Assembly (NCBI RefSeq): GCF_900182645.1
Contig: NZ_FXTA01000005.1
Location: forward strand, 372,001 to 436,000
Reading direction: 5' to 3'
DNA length: 64,000 bases
DNA from: Flavobacterium resistens
GTDB taxonomy: Bacteria > Bacteroidota > Bacteroidia > Flavobacteriales > Flavobacteriaceae
The notes under the pieces were generated by a model. The model was not told the DNA's origin, did not search any database, and saw only the letters and a program-made list of their open reading frames with translations. A program made the translations under genes and the position numbers. This document shows positions 24,996 to 33,943 of this stretch, piece by piece. The number at the start of each line of letters is the position of its first letter. The first letter of the stretch is position 1.

Positions 24996-25844
24996 ATGAA
25001 GTACTATATCGTCATTCCCGCGCACAACGAACAAGATTTAATTGGCTTGACTTTGCAATCTTTGGTTTCTCAAACCGTTTTACCTTCAAAAGTTGTGGTT
25101 GTAAATGACAATTCAACTGATAAAACAGAAGAAGTCGTTTTAGAATTTGCAAAAGAAAACCCATACATATCTGTTGTGAACAAAACTTCAGATGCGATTC
25201 ATATGCCGGGAAGTAAAGTAATTCAAGCTTTTCAGAAAGGTTTTGAAACTTTAGATTCTGATTACGATATCATTGTAAAAATTGATGGCGATTTAATTTT
25301 CCCTCCAAATTATTTTGAAACCATAATCAAACATTTCGAATCAGATACAAAAATCGGAATGGTTGGCGGATTCTGCTATATTGATAAAAATGGCGAATGG
25401 GTTTTGGAAAACTTAACCGATAAAGATCACATTCGCGGGGCTTTGAAAGCTTATAGAAAAGAAACCTTTCAGCAAATTGGTGGATTACGACCTGCAATGG
25501 GTTGGGATACCGTTGATGAATTACTTTGTAAATATTACGATTGGAAAGTTGTTACCGACGAATCTTTACATGTAAAACATTTAAAACCGACAGGCGCAAA
25601 CTACAACAAAACAGCTCGTTATAAGCAAGGCGAAGCTTTTTATACATTAGGATATGGTTTTTGGATTACTGCAATTGCTTCGGCAAAATTGGCAATGATG
25701 AAGAAAAAACCATTCTTATTTTTAGATTATATAAGAGGATTTTGGAAAGCTAAAAAAGCTAAAACTCCTTTATTAGTAACTCCGGAACAGGCTAAATTTA
25801 TTAGAAATTATCGTTTTCAAAAAATGAAAGAAAAGTTAATTTGA
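24996..25844 (+). CDS. Family 2 glycosyltransferase
   Basis: A 282-residue GT-A fold glycosyltransferase. The N-terminal strand YIVIPAHNEQDLIGLTLQSL, then VVVNDNSTDKTEEV, and the metal-binding DGD in IVKIDGDLIFP are the standard GT2 motifs; MGWDTVDELL is the catalytic-base region. Membrane segments are absent, so it is cytoplasmic or peripheral. Donor and acceptor are unknown. It is followed after 81 bp by the MlaE-type permease. Confidence 0.9.
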   Translation: MKYYIVIPAHNEQDLIGLTLQSLVSQTVLPSKVVVVNDNSTDKTEEVVLEFAKENPYISVVNKTSDAIHMPGSKVIQAFQKGFETLDSDYDIIVKIDGDLIFPPNYFETIIKHFESDTKIGMVGGFCYIDKNGEWVLENLTDKDHIRGALKAYRKETFQQIGGLRPAMGWDTVDELLCKYYDWKVVTDESLHVKHLKPTGANYNKTARYKQGEAFYTLGYGFWITAIASAKLAMMKKKPFLFLDYIRGFWKAKKAKTPLLVTPEQAKFIRNYRFQKMKEKLI

Positions 25845-25925
25845 TTGCTAAAACACTCGAAAAACTGGAACTCATTACCCAAAACTCATAACTTATTTTT
25901 ACCTTAGCCAATATTTGTAAAACTT

Positions 25926-26672
25926 ATGATGCTAATTCGTTATTTATCCCAAATAGGAAAATATTTTTTAATGCTGAAAGAAATTTTCAATAAACAAACC
26001 AAATGGTCTGTTATGAAAAAATTAATTTTCAAAGAAATCGACGATTTAATTATCGACTCACTTGGGATTGTCTGCTTTATCTCTTTTTTCATCGGAGGAG
26101 TTGTTGCCATTCAAACAGCGCTAAACTTAACAAACCCTTTAATTCCAAAATATCTAATTGGTTTCGCTACACGTCAATCTGTAGTCTTAGAATTTGCACC
26201 TACTTTTATTTCGGTAATTATGGCCGGAAAAATGGGATCTTACATTACTTCAAGTATTGGAACAATGCGTGTTACAGAACAAATTGATGCTTTAGAAGTT
26301 ATGGGAGTTAACTCTGTAAATTATCTTGTTTTCCCAAAAATCATAGCTTTATTAATGTATCCATTTGTAATTGGTATTAGTATGTTTTTAGGAATTTTTG
26401 GAGGATGGCTTGCGTGTGCTTACGGAGGATTTTCAACAGGCGCAGATTTTATTATGGGAGCGCAAAAAGATTTCATACCCTTTCATATTACTTATGCCTT
26501 TATCAAAACTTTAATTTTTGCCATGTTATTGGCAACAATTCCGTCTTTTCATGGATATTATATGAAAGGTGGCGCATTAGAAGTTGGTAAGGCTAGTACA
26601 ACATCATTTGTATGGACATCTGTTACTATTATTCTCCTAAATTATATATTAACTCAATTATTACTAGGATAA
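25926..26672 (+). CDS. mlaE: MlaE-type ABC transporter permease
   Basis: A 248-residue inner-membrane permease of the MlaE family, which moves phospholipids between the membranes of Gram-negative bacteria. Five to six hydrophobic segments span the chain, and the conserved region VLEFAPTFISVIMAGKMGSYITSSIGTMRVTEQIDALEVMG contains the family's coupling segment. The following ATPase gene overlaps by one base, so the two are one unit. No MlaD (MCE) gene is directly adjacent, which is unusual for a complete Mla system; it may be elsewhere. Confidence 0.93.
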   Translation: MMLIRYLSQIGKYFLMLKEIFNKQTKWSVMKKLIFKEIDDLIIDSLGIVCFISFFIGGVVAIQTALNLTNPLIPKYLIGFATRQSVVLEFAPTFISVIMAGKMGSYITSSIGTMRVTEQIDALEVMGVNSVNYLVFPKIIALLMYPFVIGISMFLGIFGGWLACAYGGFSTGADFIMGAQKDFIPFHITYAFIKTLIFAMLLATIPSFHGYYMKGGALEVGKASTTSFVWTSVTIILLNYILTQLLLG

Positions 26673-27433
26673 TGATAGAAGTAAAAAACATAGAAAAATC
26701 ATTTGGTGACAGCAAAGTTTTAAAAGGCGTTTCAACGGTATTTGAAACTGGAAAAACCAATTTGATTATCGGACAAAGTGGATCTGGAAAAACAGTTTTA
26801 TTGAAAACTTTATTAGGAATTCACACGCCAGACTCAGGAACAATTGAATTTGACGGAAGAGTTTATTCTGATTTAGACAAAGATGAAAAACGTGAGCTAA
26901 GAACTGAAATCGGAATGGTATTTCAGGGAAGTGCTTTATTTGACTCGATGACCGTTGAAGAAAATGTGGCATTCCCGCTAAGAATGTTTACTAACAAAAA
27001 CAAAGCTCAAATTCAAGAACGTGTTGATTTTGTTTTAGAAAGAGTAAATCTGATAGATGCTCATAAAAAATTACCTTCTGAAATTTCTGGAGGTATGCAG
27101 AAACGTGTTGCTATTGCACGTGCTATTGTAAATAATCCAAAGTATTTGTTTTGTGATGAACCAAACTCTGGTCTTGATCCAAATACTTCAACTTTAATCG
27201 ATAACTTAATTCAGGAAATTACCAGAGAATACAACATTACAACCGTTATCAATACACACGATATGAACTCTGTAATGGAAATTGGTGAAAATATCGTTTT
27301 TCTAAAAAAAGGCTTGAAAGCATGGCAGGGAAATAAAGAAGAAATCTTTAGAACTGACAACAAAGACATTGTTAAATTTGTCTATTCTTCAAATCTGTTC
27401 AAAAAAGTTAGAGAAGCTTATTTGAAAGGATAA
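26672..27433 (+). CDS. mlaF: MlaF-type ABC transporter ATPase
   Basis: A 253-residue ATPase partner of the permease. Walker A GQSGSGKT, the ABC signature SGGMQKRVAIARA and Walker B YLFCDEPNSGLDP are complete, with a functional D-loop. The start at 26672 overlaps the permease stop by one base; the earlier in-frame codon would give a 20-residue extension inside the permease gene. It powers the lipid transporter in the cytoplasm. The unit ends at a 15-bp terminator stem. Confidence 0.93.
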   Translation: MIEVKNIEKSFGDSKVLKGVSTVFETGKTNLIIGQSGSGKTVLLKTLLGIHTPDSGTIEFDGRVYSDLDKDEKRELRTEIGMVFQGSALFDSMTVEENVAFPLRMFTNKNKAQIQERVDFVLERVNLIDAHKKLPSEISGGMQKRVAIARAIVNNPKYLFCDEPNSGLDPNTSTLIDNLIQEITREYNITTVINTHDMNSVMEIGENIVFLKKGLKAWQGNKEEIFRTDNKDIVKFVYSSNLFKKVREAYLKG

Positions 27434-27456
27434 AACCTTTTAAATCTCAACATTTA

Positions 27457-27498
27457 AAATCCCAAATTCCAAACTATTAAAAGTGGAATTTGGGATTT
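27457..27498. terminator. Bidirectional terminator between mlaF and the convergent gene
   Basis: A perfect 15-bp inverted repeat (27457-27471 and 27484-27498, core ATCCCAAATTCCA) between convergent genes, with a T-rich tail on the plus side. Confidence 0.85.
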
Positions 27499-27504
27499 AC
27501 TTTT

Positions 27505-28110
27505 TTAATAATGTTTGCATAATCCAAAACCTACTGATACGCCAACACCTACAAAAGTATATTTCCCAATATCTCCAAAAAGCTTGAACCCAACACTTGG
27601 AATCAGCACATTGTAGATCAAATTAGATCTTTTTTTGGAGTAAAATCTTTTATAATTGGCTTCAAAAGGAAATCCATAAAAACCTGCAGTTGAAACTGTA
27701 CGAATTCCGTCAAGATCACGACTTTCTAATTCAAAATTATTTCGGCTAATTCCTGCTGAAATACTATATGAATGATGCTCTTTTACCCAACGTCTCCCGT
27801 ACATTAAGGCAAGTTCAACATTATCTTCTGACTTGTAAACCGATGGAGCAATAATAACCGGACCATCATTTTTCCTTCTATAGCCAGCCGAATTAATATA
27901 TCTAAAAGTAAACAGGCTTTCTCCCAATTGATAATTGAGTCCAACACCACCAGAAACGCCAAGATTCTTCACTACTGATGGTCCACCAAAACCTTCAAAA
28001 TATATAATCGGATTCGTTTTTTCTTCTTTTTCCGAATTAGAAGTTTCTTGTGCTAAAACAAAATTTGAGAAAACCAACACAAAAAATAAACTGAGTAATA
28101 TTCTTTCCAT
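27505..28110 (-). CDS. Exported beta-barrel-like protein, unknown function
   Basis: A 201-residue exported protein. It has a signal peptide ending near FVLAQ (about residue 21), then an acidic linker and repeated amphipathic strands such as GVGLNYQLGESLFTFRYI, YSISAGISRN and YTFVGVGVSVGFGLCKHY. The strand pattern with alternating residues suggests a small outer-membrane barrel. I do not recognise a specific family. The 28141-28156 palindrome overlaps its presumed promoter. Confidence 0.75.
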   Translation of the reverse strand: MERILLSLFFVLVFSNFVLAQETSNSEKEEKTNPIIYFEGFGGPSVVKNLGVSGGVGLNYQLGESLFTFRYINSAGYRRKNDGPVIIAPSVYKSEDNVELALMYGRRWVKEHHSYSISAGISRNNFELESRDLDGIRTVSTAGFYGFPFEANYKRFYSKKRSNLIYNVLIPSVGFKLFGDIGKYTFVGVGVSVGFGLCKHY

Positions 28111-28126
28111 AAAAAATTAATTTTTT

Positions 28127-28156
28127 CAAATATAAAGTAATTCTACAAATGTAGAA
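28127..28156 (-). promoter_or_regulatory. -7 element and palindrome upstream of the exported protein gene
   Basis: TATATTTG on the minus strand (28134-28127) matches TAnnTTTG. Just upstream, TTCTACA and TGTAGAA (28141-28147 and 28150-28156) form a palindrome across the -10 to -30 region, where a repressor would block RNA polymerase. Confidence 0.5.
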
Positions 28157-28205
28157 TAAATTGCATTTAAAATTAATATTAAATTTCTTATGACAAATCC
28201 CAACA

Positions 28206-28251
28206 AAAATTCCAAACCCCAATCTTACATAAAATCGGAATTTGGAATTTT
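28206..28251 (-). terminator. Terminator of sprT-like gene
   Basis: AAAATTCCAAA (28206-28216) and TTTGGAATTTT (28241-28251) pair across a 24-base loop, 23 bp past the sprT-like stop. The loop is long, so the terminator is less certain. Confidence 0.5.
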
Positions 28252-28273
28252 CTATTTTGAAATATTTAAACCT

Positions 28274-28870
28274 TTAATCTATCAGCTCAACTTCAGCATT
28301 TGGATTAAAAAGATAGGTTTTTCCTGTGCTTATTTCGAGGCATTCGAAACGTTTTGTTCTAACGGCAATCTTTTTAAATACCTTGCCATTTTTTATTCTG
28401 AAAACACTTCCGTAAGGAATTTCAAAAACATAATTCTTATCACTATTTGAATCATATTGTTTTAATGCCAATGACAAAGTGGTATCAGTATCACTACTCG
28501 CCGATGGATTTTTAAAATGTCTCGCCAATAAAGGCAATATCATACTAGGAAAAATTTCTGGACGAATAAACGGAATCATCAAACGCTGAAACGTATATTT
28601 CCACTCATTTCCATGTGGTTTTATATTTCTTCCAAATTTTTCGAATGCAACCAAATGCGAAATTTCATGAATCAGCGTGATCAAAAAACGGTATTTGTTC
28701 AAACTGGCATTAACCGTAATTTCATGTTTGCCATTCAATGCTCTTCGATAATCACCATGACGCGTCTGACGTTCATTTACGATTTTCAAATGAACCTGAT
28801 TGGCTACAATCAAATCAAAAACAGGCTTTACAGCATGTTCAGGAATATATTTTGCTAATGTCTCGTTCAA
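28274..28870 (-). CDS. SprT-like zinc protease-domain protein
   Basis: A 198-residue SprT-domain protein. The zinc-binding HExxH motif is HEISH in LITLIHEISHLVAFEKFG, and the preceding helical region (VFDLIVANQVHLKIVN) is the family's N-terminal part. The C-terminal half has a beta-rich segment with FEIPYGSVFRIKNGK and a cysteine in KRFECLEI, but the paired cysteines of the zinc-ribbon in eukaryotic Spartan are not evident. SprT proteins are proposed to be metalloproteases, possibly for protein-DNA crosslinks; function here is inferred from family only. Confidence 0.88.
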   Translation of the reverse strand: MNETLAKYIPEHAVKPVFDLIVANQVHLKIVNERQTRHGDYRRALNGKHEITVNASLNKYRFLITLIHEISHLVAFEKFGRNIKPHGNEWKYTFQRLMIPFIRPEIFPSMILPLLARHFKNPSASSDTDTTLSLALKQYDSNSDKNYVFEIPYGSVFRIKNGKVFKKIAVRTKRFECLEISTGKTYLFNPNAEVELID

Positions 28871-28928
28871 TTTAAAGTCAAATGTTATTTGTTAAATGTT
28901 AGAAGTTTTCTCCCGACATTGGAATTTG

Positions 28929-28946
28929 TCCCGATAGCTATCGGGA
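28929..28946. repeat. Palindrome copy 2 (CCCGATAGCTATCGGG core)
   Basis: 18-bp perfect palindrome between the SDR stop and the sprT-like start. It has the same core as the palindrome at 1089-1104, 39649-39664 and 55607-55622. Confidence 0.8.
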
Positions 28947-28964
28947 TTAATAATTGAAATTTAA

Positions 28965-29642
28965 TTATGGATTAGTAGAGGAAACCTCAAGTACTTTTCC
29001 ATTAAAATATTTATTTCCATTTAATGTAAAATCATAAATATAAGTCGCCATTCCTTCAGCAGAAATTGGCGCCTGATATCCTGGAAAAGCTTCATTCAGC
29101 ATTTCGGTCTGAACAGAACCTAAGGCTAAAACATTAAATGAGATTCCTTTTTCTTTGTATTCTTCAGCTAATAATTCTGTTAAAGTAATTACAGCGCCTT
29201 TGCTTGAACTGTAAGCAGCTAATCCGGCAAATTTCAAACTTCCTCTGACACCACCAATCGAACTAATTGTTACCACGTGACTTCCTTTTTGCAAATACGG
29301 AAGACAAATTCTGGTAAGATTAGCAACTGCAAAAACATTCACTTTATAAATATTTTCAAAATCGGCCTGAGTTGTCTCTGCAAAAGGCTTCCAGATTAAA
29401 GCACCTGCATTATGAACAATTGCATCGACCTTTTTCCAAGTTGATGAAAGAAAGCTTTCTACTTCTGTTAAAGCAGATTCATCTGCTAAATCAATTGATA
29501 AACATGCAACATTTTCATGTTCTAAAAGTGCTTTTGGAATTTTTCGTGAAATGGCCAAAACCTGATTTCCTGCATTTGCAAATTGCAATGCTAATTCATA
29601 ACCAATTCCTCTACTCGTTCCGGTAACAATAATATTTTTCAT
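28965..29642 (-). CDS. Short-chain dehydrogenase/reductase
   Basis: A classical SDR of 225 residues. The cofactor motif TGTSRGIG is near the N-terminus, NAG follows (VHNAGALIW), the catalytic serine lies in TISSIGGVRG, and YSSSKGA supplies the YxxxK. All active-site residues are present, so it is likely an active NAD(P)-dependent oxidoreductase. Substrate unknown. It is spaced 35 bp from the M28 peptidase gene on the same strand. Confidence 0.92.
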   Translation of the reverse strand: MKNIIVTGTSRGIGYELALQFANAGNQVLAISRKIPKALLEHENVACLSIDLADESALTEVESFLSSTWKKVDAIVHNAGALIWKPFAETTQADFENIYKVNVFAVANLTRICLPYLQKGSHVVTISSIGGVRGSLKFAGLAAYSSSKGAVITLTELLAEEYKEKGISFNVLALGSVQTEMLNEAFPGYQAPISAEGMATYIYDFTLNGNKYFNGKVLEVSSTNP

Positions 29643-29677
29643 GTAGCAAAAATAAACAAATCCAATAAAAGGTTGTG

Positions 29678-30622
29678 TTATAAATTCATTGTAATTTCTT
29701 CTGTTGGTGTAGAAGCAATCATAGTAACAGCCGGCAAAAATTCCTGAATGAATGAAGTTATATGGGAAATATCCATCACCTTGAATTCATCTGAAACGTG
29801 ATGATAAAAATCAAAATTCTCAAAATCGAAAGTACTTATCGATTGACATGGCTTTCCGAAAGCTTCAAAAAACGAATAATTATCAGATCTAAAAAACAAC
29901 TTATATTCTGCTTCTTTTGGTAAAAACCCGATTGTATTTTTCCCGGTATATTCATTTATTTTTTGCGCCATATTTGATTTATCAAAACCAGTAACATAAG
30001 CCAGATAATCACGCTTCATTGGCACGCCAATCATTTCGATATTCAGCTGTGCGTACAAATTAAAATTTCTCTTTTTTAATTTCTCTACTAAACTTTTAGA
30101 TCCTAACAATCCTTTTTCTTCACCTGCAAAAAACACAATAAGAATACTGCGTTTATTCGATTTTGTCTTTGCAAAATATTTCGCCATTTGCGCGACAGCT
30201 GTTACGCCAGAGGCATCATCATTAGCGCCATTATTAATTTTATCGGCCTGCTGTTTTGTATCCAAACCAATATGATCATAATGTGCACTCAAAACCACAA
30301 ATTCCTTTTTCAGGAGAGGATCTGTTCCTTCTAAAACACCAACAATATTATAAGCAGGAGATTTAAAATTCGTTAGAGTATCACGATACGATGTAAAGTA
30401 AGGTTTGATTTTATTCTTCTTAAAAAAGTCTTCTAAAAAAACAGCTGCTTTTTCAATTCCTTTTGTTCCAGTTTCGCGTCCTTCTAATTCATCTGAAGAA
30501 AGATATTTTAGGAAATCTGAAACTTCTGTCTGTGAAACTTTATAATTTATATCATTTACAGAAGAAGTATTTGATTTACAACTCAATAAAATAAACGGAA
30601 GAAGAAAGTATAGTTTTTTCAT
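29678..30622 (-). CDS. M28-family zinc aminopeptidase, lipoprotein
   Basis: A secreted M28 peptidase of 314 residues. It opens with a lipoprotein signal (LLPFILLSC, lipidated Cys15). Two-zinc ligands are visible: SAHYDHIG, NGANDDASGV (bridging Asp) and FFAGEEKGLLGS (general base and zinc glutamates). The lipid anchor points to the envelope, where it would release N-terminal amino acids from peptides. It is followed on its 3' side by the SDR gene. Confidence 0.93.
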   Translation of the reverse strand: MKKLYFLLPFILLSCKSNTSSVNDINYKVSQTEVSDFLKYLSSDELEGRETGTKGIEKAAVFLEDFFKKNKIKPYFTSYRDTLTNFKSPAYNIVGVLEGTDPLLKKEFVVLSAHYDHIGLDTKQQADKINNGANDDASGVTAVAQMAKYFAKTKSNKRSILIVFFAGEEKGLLGSKSLVEKLKKRNFNLYAQLNIEMIGVPMKRDYLAYVTGFDKSNMAQKINEYTGKNTIGFLPKEAEYKLFFRSDNYSFFEAFGKPCQSISTFDFENFDFYHHVSDEFKVMDISHITSFIQEFLPAVTMIASTPTEEITMNL

Positions 30623-30649
30623 AAATGAAAATTTGATGCACTTTAACTT

Positions 30650-31312
30650 TTAAATTTCTAAAGCTGCTGATTTAAAATATTTTTTATACACTTTAAATAC
30701 CTGAATACTTCCCAGAATCATAAAAAACCCTGGAATAAAAACTGGCATTATGTACTTTGAAAACTGATTTGTTTTTTGAAAAAAAGTCTGCAAAACTACA
30801 ATCAAGCTAAGCATCCCAAAAAAAATACCAATCAAAGTTCCTGCAATATAATAATATTTTAACTGCCTTTCAATGGCAATATACTTTCCGTTAAGCAAAT
30901 ATAAATTCCAGCTGGCCCAAAAAGGAAGCTGTAAAAAATTAAAGCAATTCAAAATAATTCCGATTACAAATGGCGAATAGATTAGATAGTTTGATAAAAT
31001 TCCATCTGATTTTATTTCTTGATTAAAATTAAAATTGAAATAAAATGCAAAGGCCAGAACAAACATGAATCCTACCGCAAAAAAATCAATTATCTTCATT
31101 AATTTTTTATTGTTGATGAGCTGTTTTGCAAAAAGAAGCGTGAAATAAATAACAAAAGTTTCTACTACAATAACTCCGAATAAAAATAAAGCTAAATCAC
31201 GAAATCCTGATTTGGTGTAAATTTCTAATCCGACAAGATTTAAATATCCTAACGGAATTGATCCCAAAAAACTTACGAGAAATCCAACTAAGATATTTTT
31301 TAAACTTTTCAT
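30650..31312 (-). CDS. LysE-family exporter-like membrane protein
   Basis: A 220-residue membrane protein with about six hydrophobic segments. The start, FLVSFLGSIPLGYLNLVGLEIYTKSGFRDLALF, matches the LysE/RhtB opening (normally GxxPGPxxx), though the usual proline-glycine pair is SIPLG here. Members export amino acids or similar small compounds. The gene follows an ATP-grasp ligase gene by three bases, so the ligase product is a candidate substrate. Confidence 0.78.
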   Translation of the reverse strand: MKSLKNILVGFLVSFLGSIPLGYLNLVGLEIYTKSGFRDLALFLFGVIVVETFVIYFTLLFAKQLINNKKLMKIIDFFAVGFMFVLAFAFYFNFNFNQEIKSDGILSNYLIYSPFVIGIILNCFNFLQLPFWASWNLYLLNGKYIAIERQLKYYYIAGTLIGIFFGMLSLIVVLQTFFQKTNQFSKYIMPVFIPGFFMILGSIQVFKVYKKYFKSAALEI

Positions 31313-31315
31313 TTT

Positions 31316-32350
31316 TTAAAAATTCATGATTTTATTGTTTTGAATCAAATGTAATTTGTATTCGCGCATCCCCACTTTATAATCTAAATAAGGAACTCCC
31401 ATTTTATGGTTTTCAACGCTTATTTCATACATATAAGTAATATGTCTGGCCAATTCTTTCCAGGCAAACCATACGGAATGTTTGGGGTCGTAAATGTGTG
31501 TAGGCTCGCTCGCGGCTCCGTTAAGTTCGACAATTTGAAAATTTTCTCCTCGTTCTAATTCTTCAAAAGTATTATACATGATATCAAAACGTCCGAAATA
31601 GAATCCCGGAATTTGAGTTGCAATTTCATTAATTGTCTTTGTCAATTCTGGCGTAATCCAATCGCTGCCGTCAAGGAATTTTGCACCTCGGGCATGATTG
31701 CCAAACGGAACTAAATTTAAGGTTTCTCCTTTAGGTAAAATCCGCTGCAATTCTTTTCCATATTCCTCTTTTAAAACCTCAAACTGCAGTTCAAATCTTG
31801 GAGTTTGTTTGATTAAATTTTCAATAGTTGATTTTCCGTCTCCGGTTACAATCAAAAATTCTTTGGAAACAATTCCTGTAATTTTCCCGTTTTTTTGAAG
31901 CGGACTGCGCACATAAAAAATACCTACTTCTTTTTCAAACGGAATAAGATCTTGCAGTAAAAAATCAAAATTTGCTTTAGCTGCATAATCTGTTAACTCA
32001 GAAACGGTTTTGATTTTTTTCACTCCGGAACCGCGCAGACCAATATCTGGTTTGGCGATTAATGGAAAATAAATTTGTTTTTCGACCAATAGATTGACAA
32101 TGTCTTTTAAATCAGATTTTTCCCGAACTAAAATGGTTTTCGGATAGTGTTTTTTGGGCAGCAAATCATAAATCTGTTTTTTGCTTTCCATGATAAAACC
32201 TCCATTTTTGATTCTGGGATTTGAGGCATTAAAGAAAAAAATCGACCTTGCTTTGACTGCATAATAAGCCCAAAGAAAATAAATCGGAAAGTACAAAACC
32301 TGAAATGGCCAATATTCCCAATTGGTTACTTTGTGAAAAAATAGTTTCAT
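31316..32350 (-). CDS. Membrane-anchored ATP-grasp ligase (D-Ala-D-Ala ligase-like), product unknown
   Basis: A 344-residue ATP-grasp protein. Residues about 15-42 form a hydrophobic segment followed by positive charges, so it may be tethered to the membrane. The ATP-grasp core includes YFPLIAKPDIGLRGSGV (lysine and glycine-rich loop), FEKEVGIFYVRSP, FYFGRFDIMY and VELNGAASEPTHIYDP with the metal-binding Glu and Asn. It lacks the classical D-Ala binding motifs I would expect of Ddl. It probably joins a carboxylate to an amine. Next to it is a LysE-like exporter gene on one side and an NRDE gene on the other. Confidence 0.8.
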   Translation of the reverse strand: MKLFFHKVTNWEYWPFQVLYFPIYFLWAYYAVKARSIFFFNASNPRIKNGGFIMESKKQIYDLLPKKHYPKTILVREKSDLKDIVNLLVEKQIYFPLIAKPDIGLRGSGVKKIKTVSELTDYAAKANFDFLLQDLIPFEKEVGIFYVRSPLQKNGKITGIVSKEFLIVTGDGKSTIENLIKQTPRFELQFEVLKEEYGKELQRILPKGETLNLVPFGNHARGAKFLDGSDWITPELTKTINEIATQIPGFYFGRFDIMYNTFEELERGENFQIVELNGAASEPTHIYDPKHSVWFAWKELARHITYMYEISVENHKMGVPYLDYKVGMREYKLHLIQNNKIMNF

Positions 32351-32361
32351 TGTTTTATATT

Positions 32362-33072
32362 TTAAATTCGAATAAAAGAAGTTGAAAAATCTTCTGTTTT
32401 TATTAAATCGTAATATTTCATTGCTCCTTTATTTTTTTCGATCACAACTTGCGTTACGCTTAAGGTTTTCATTACATTTTCTCTATTAATGATTAAACCG
32501 TTTTGCGTATCATCGCTCTGTGTCTTTTTATGAAAATCCAGCATATCTAAAGCCGAGATTTCATTTTTATCTTTTACAAAATCAAAAAACCAATTGGAGC
32601 GTTCTTTTCTAATTTCTTCCGAATATAAAGTAACCGATGACCAAATATGGTTTTGAGTTTCATCCAGCTTTGTTGTTCTTTTACTGCATCCGTCCCAAAT
32701 CAATTCATACAAAACTTTTTCCTGAAACAAAACCAGTGTAAACGGTTCTATATTTTTGAGATCAATTTGTTTCCAAAAATCCTTTGATGAAACATCGGAA
32801 ATAATATCCAGAACAATTAATCCGCGGCTTTTTCGATACGGAAGTACGGGAATGTGTTTTGTAATTCCGCCATTTAATAAAACCAAAACAGTTCCGTTTT
32901 CATCCATCGCAAACCAGGTTCCTCCGGCTTTTGAATCTTTTGGATACATTATATTTTTGCCGTTGTGACAGTAATTTCTTGGCACGACAGCACCGGGGCG
33001 AATTACTTTTTCATCCCGGTTTGAAGTAATAATGGCAACTCCGTTATTATTTATAAAACTTACTGTACACAT
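32362..33072 (-). CDS. NRDE-family (TANGO2-like) protein
   Basis: A 236-residue NRDE protein of the TANGO2/Ser-rich family. It begins MCTVSFINNNGVAIITSNRDEK, with Cys2 as the presumed N-terminal nucleophile of an Ntn-hydrolase-like fold and the NRDE motif at 17-20 (seen as SNRDEK). The GGTWFAMDENG segment is also typical. Biochemical function is unproven in bacteria. Its start overlaps the DinB gene stop by 13 bases, so it is coupled to it. Confidence 0.9.
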   Translation of the reverse strand: MCTVSFINNNGVAIITSNRDEKVIRPGAVVPRNYCHNGKNIMYPKDSKAGGTWFAMDENGTVLVLLNGGITKHIPVLPYRKSRGLIVLDIISDVSSKDFWKQIDLKNIEPFTLVLFQEKVLYELIWDGCSKRTTKLDETQNHIWSSVTLYSEEIRKERSNWFFDFVKDKNEISALDMLDFHKKTQSDDTQNGLIINRENVMKTLSVTQVVIEKNKGAMKYYDLIKTEDFSTSFIRI

Positions 33073-33548
33073 TGTTTTCTATATTCGATAGTTGAACGCG
33101 CTACGCCAAAATTGTCATCAATTAAAATATTTTCAAATTGCAGCACAGCAACTTTTATTAAAGCCTGATGATGTACGCAATGTTCCAGATTATAAAGCAA
33201 TTCTCTGTAATAATTACTTTGAATTCTCATGTTAAGTCCGTCAATAAACTGCTCCAGAAACATTATTTTATTCTCGCTTTGCAAACCTGTTTTAATTTCG
33301 TTGATGCATTGTTTAGCAAACTCAGTCTCCGTTTGAATTCTGATATTTCTCTCGCGATTATCATAATTTATAATTCCCGAATCGTATCCGTTTTGAAGAC
33401 ATTGAAACATTTCGAGAATATGCCTTGTGTGTTCGCCAATTGTGGCATTGCTTAAAGCCTCACAGGATTTTGAATAATCTTTATCAGATAATTGATTCAA
33501 TAAATCCGTTAACTCATCTAAACTGCGGCGTATTGATTTTAGTAACAT
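33060..33548 (-). CDS. DinB-family four-helix protein
   Basis: A 162-residue DinB/YfiT-like protein with a four-helix bundle and conserved histidines (HTRHILEMFQ and HCVHHQALIKV) that could hold a metal. Family members include bacillithiol transferases and unknown-function proteins. Location inside a compact operon with DoxX and NRDE genes does not fix a substrate. Confidence 0.85.
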   Translation of the reverse strand: MLLKSIRRSLDELTDLLNQLSDKDYSKSCEALSNATIGEHTRHILEMFQCLQNGYDSGIINYDNRERNIRIQTETEFAKQCINEIKTGLQSENKIMFLEQFIDGLNMRIQSNYYRELLYNLEHCVHHQALIKVAVLQFENILIDDNFGVARSTIEYRKQCVQ

Positions 33549-33553
33549 AACTT

Positions 33554-33934
33554 TTAATTTAGAAGATTAAACAATTTGTTTTTATTGAAATAAAGCAAAC
33601 TTAAACTGCACAACAACGTAATAACAGCTAACGCAAAAAGTAATCCGCCGTCGTTTTGAACCTCAATTCCTAAAACAAATAAATGTGATAAAATAGCTCC
33701 AATCATAATTCCGGTTGCACCAAATGCGCCAATCAAGGTTGTTTTGGGAATTAAAATCAAAATCGCTGCGATTAATTCGGCAATTGCAGAACCAATTCTT
33801 CCATAAGGTTCTACTCCTAAAGTGGAGAAAATATAAATACTTTCTTCTGCTCCGCTGAATTTAAAAAACAAGGTTTGCAATAAAATTACTGAAGCCGTTA
33901 TTCTCAAAATCCATATTATAATTTCCTTTTTCAT
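33554..33934 (-). CDS. DoxX-family membrane protein
   Basis: A 126-residue integral-membrane protein with four hydrophobic helices (about 10-26, 45-64, 68-92 and 96-118). It fits the DoxX/DoxD family, small quinol oxidase-related or MauE-like proteins of mostly unknown role. It is 9 bp downstream of the YHS gene and 5 bp upstream of the DinB gene. Confidence 0.85.
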   Translation of the reverse strand: MKKEIIIWILRITASVILLQTLFFKFSGAEESIYIFSTLGVEPYGRIGSAIAELIAAILILIPKTTLIGAFGATGIMIGAILSHLFVLGIEVQNDGGLLFALAVITLLCSLSLLYFNKNKLFNLLN

Positions 33935-33943
33935 GGCTTCGGG

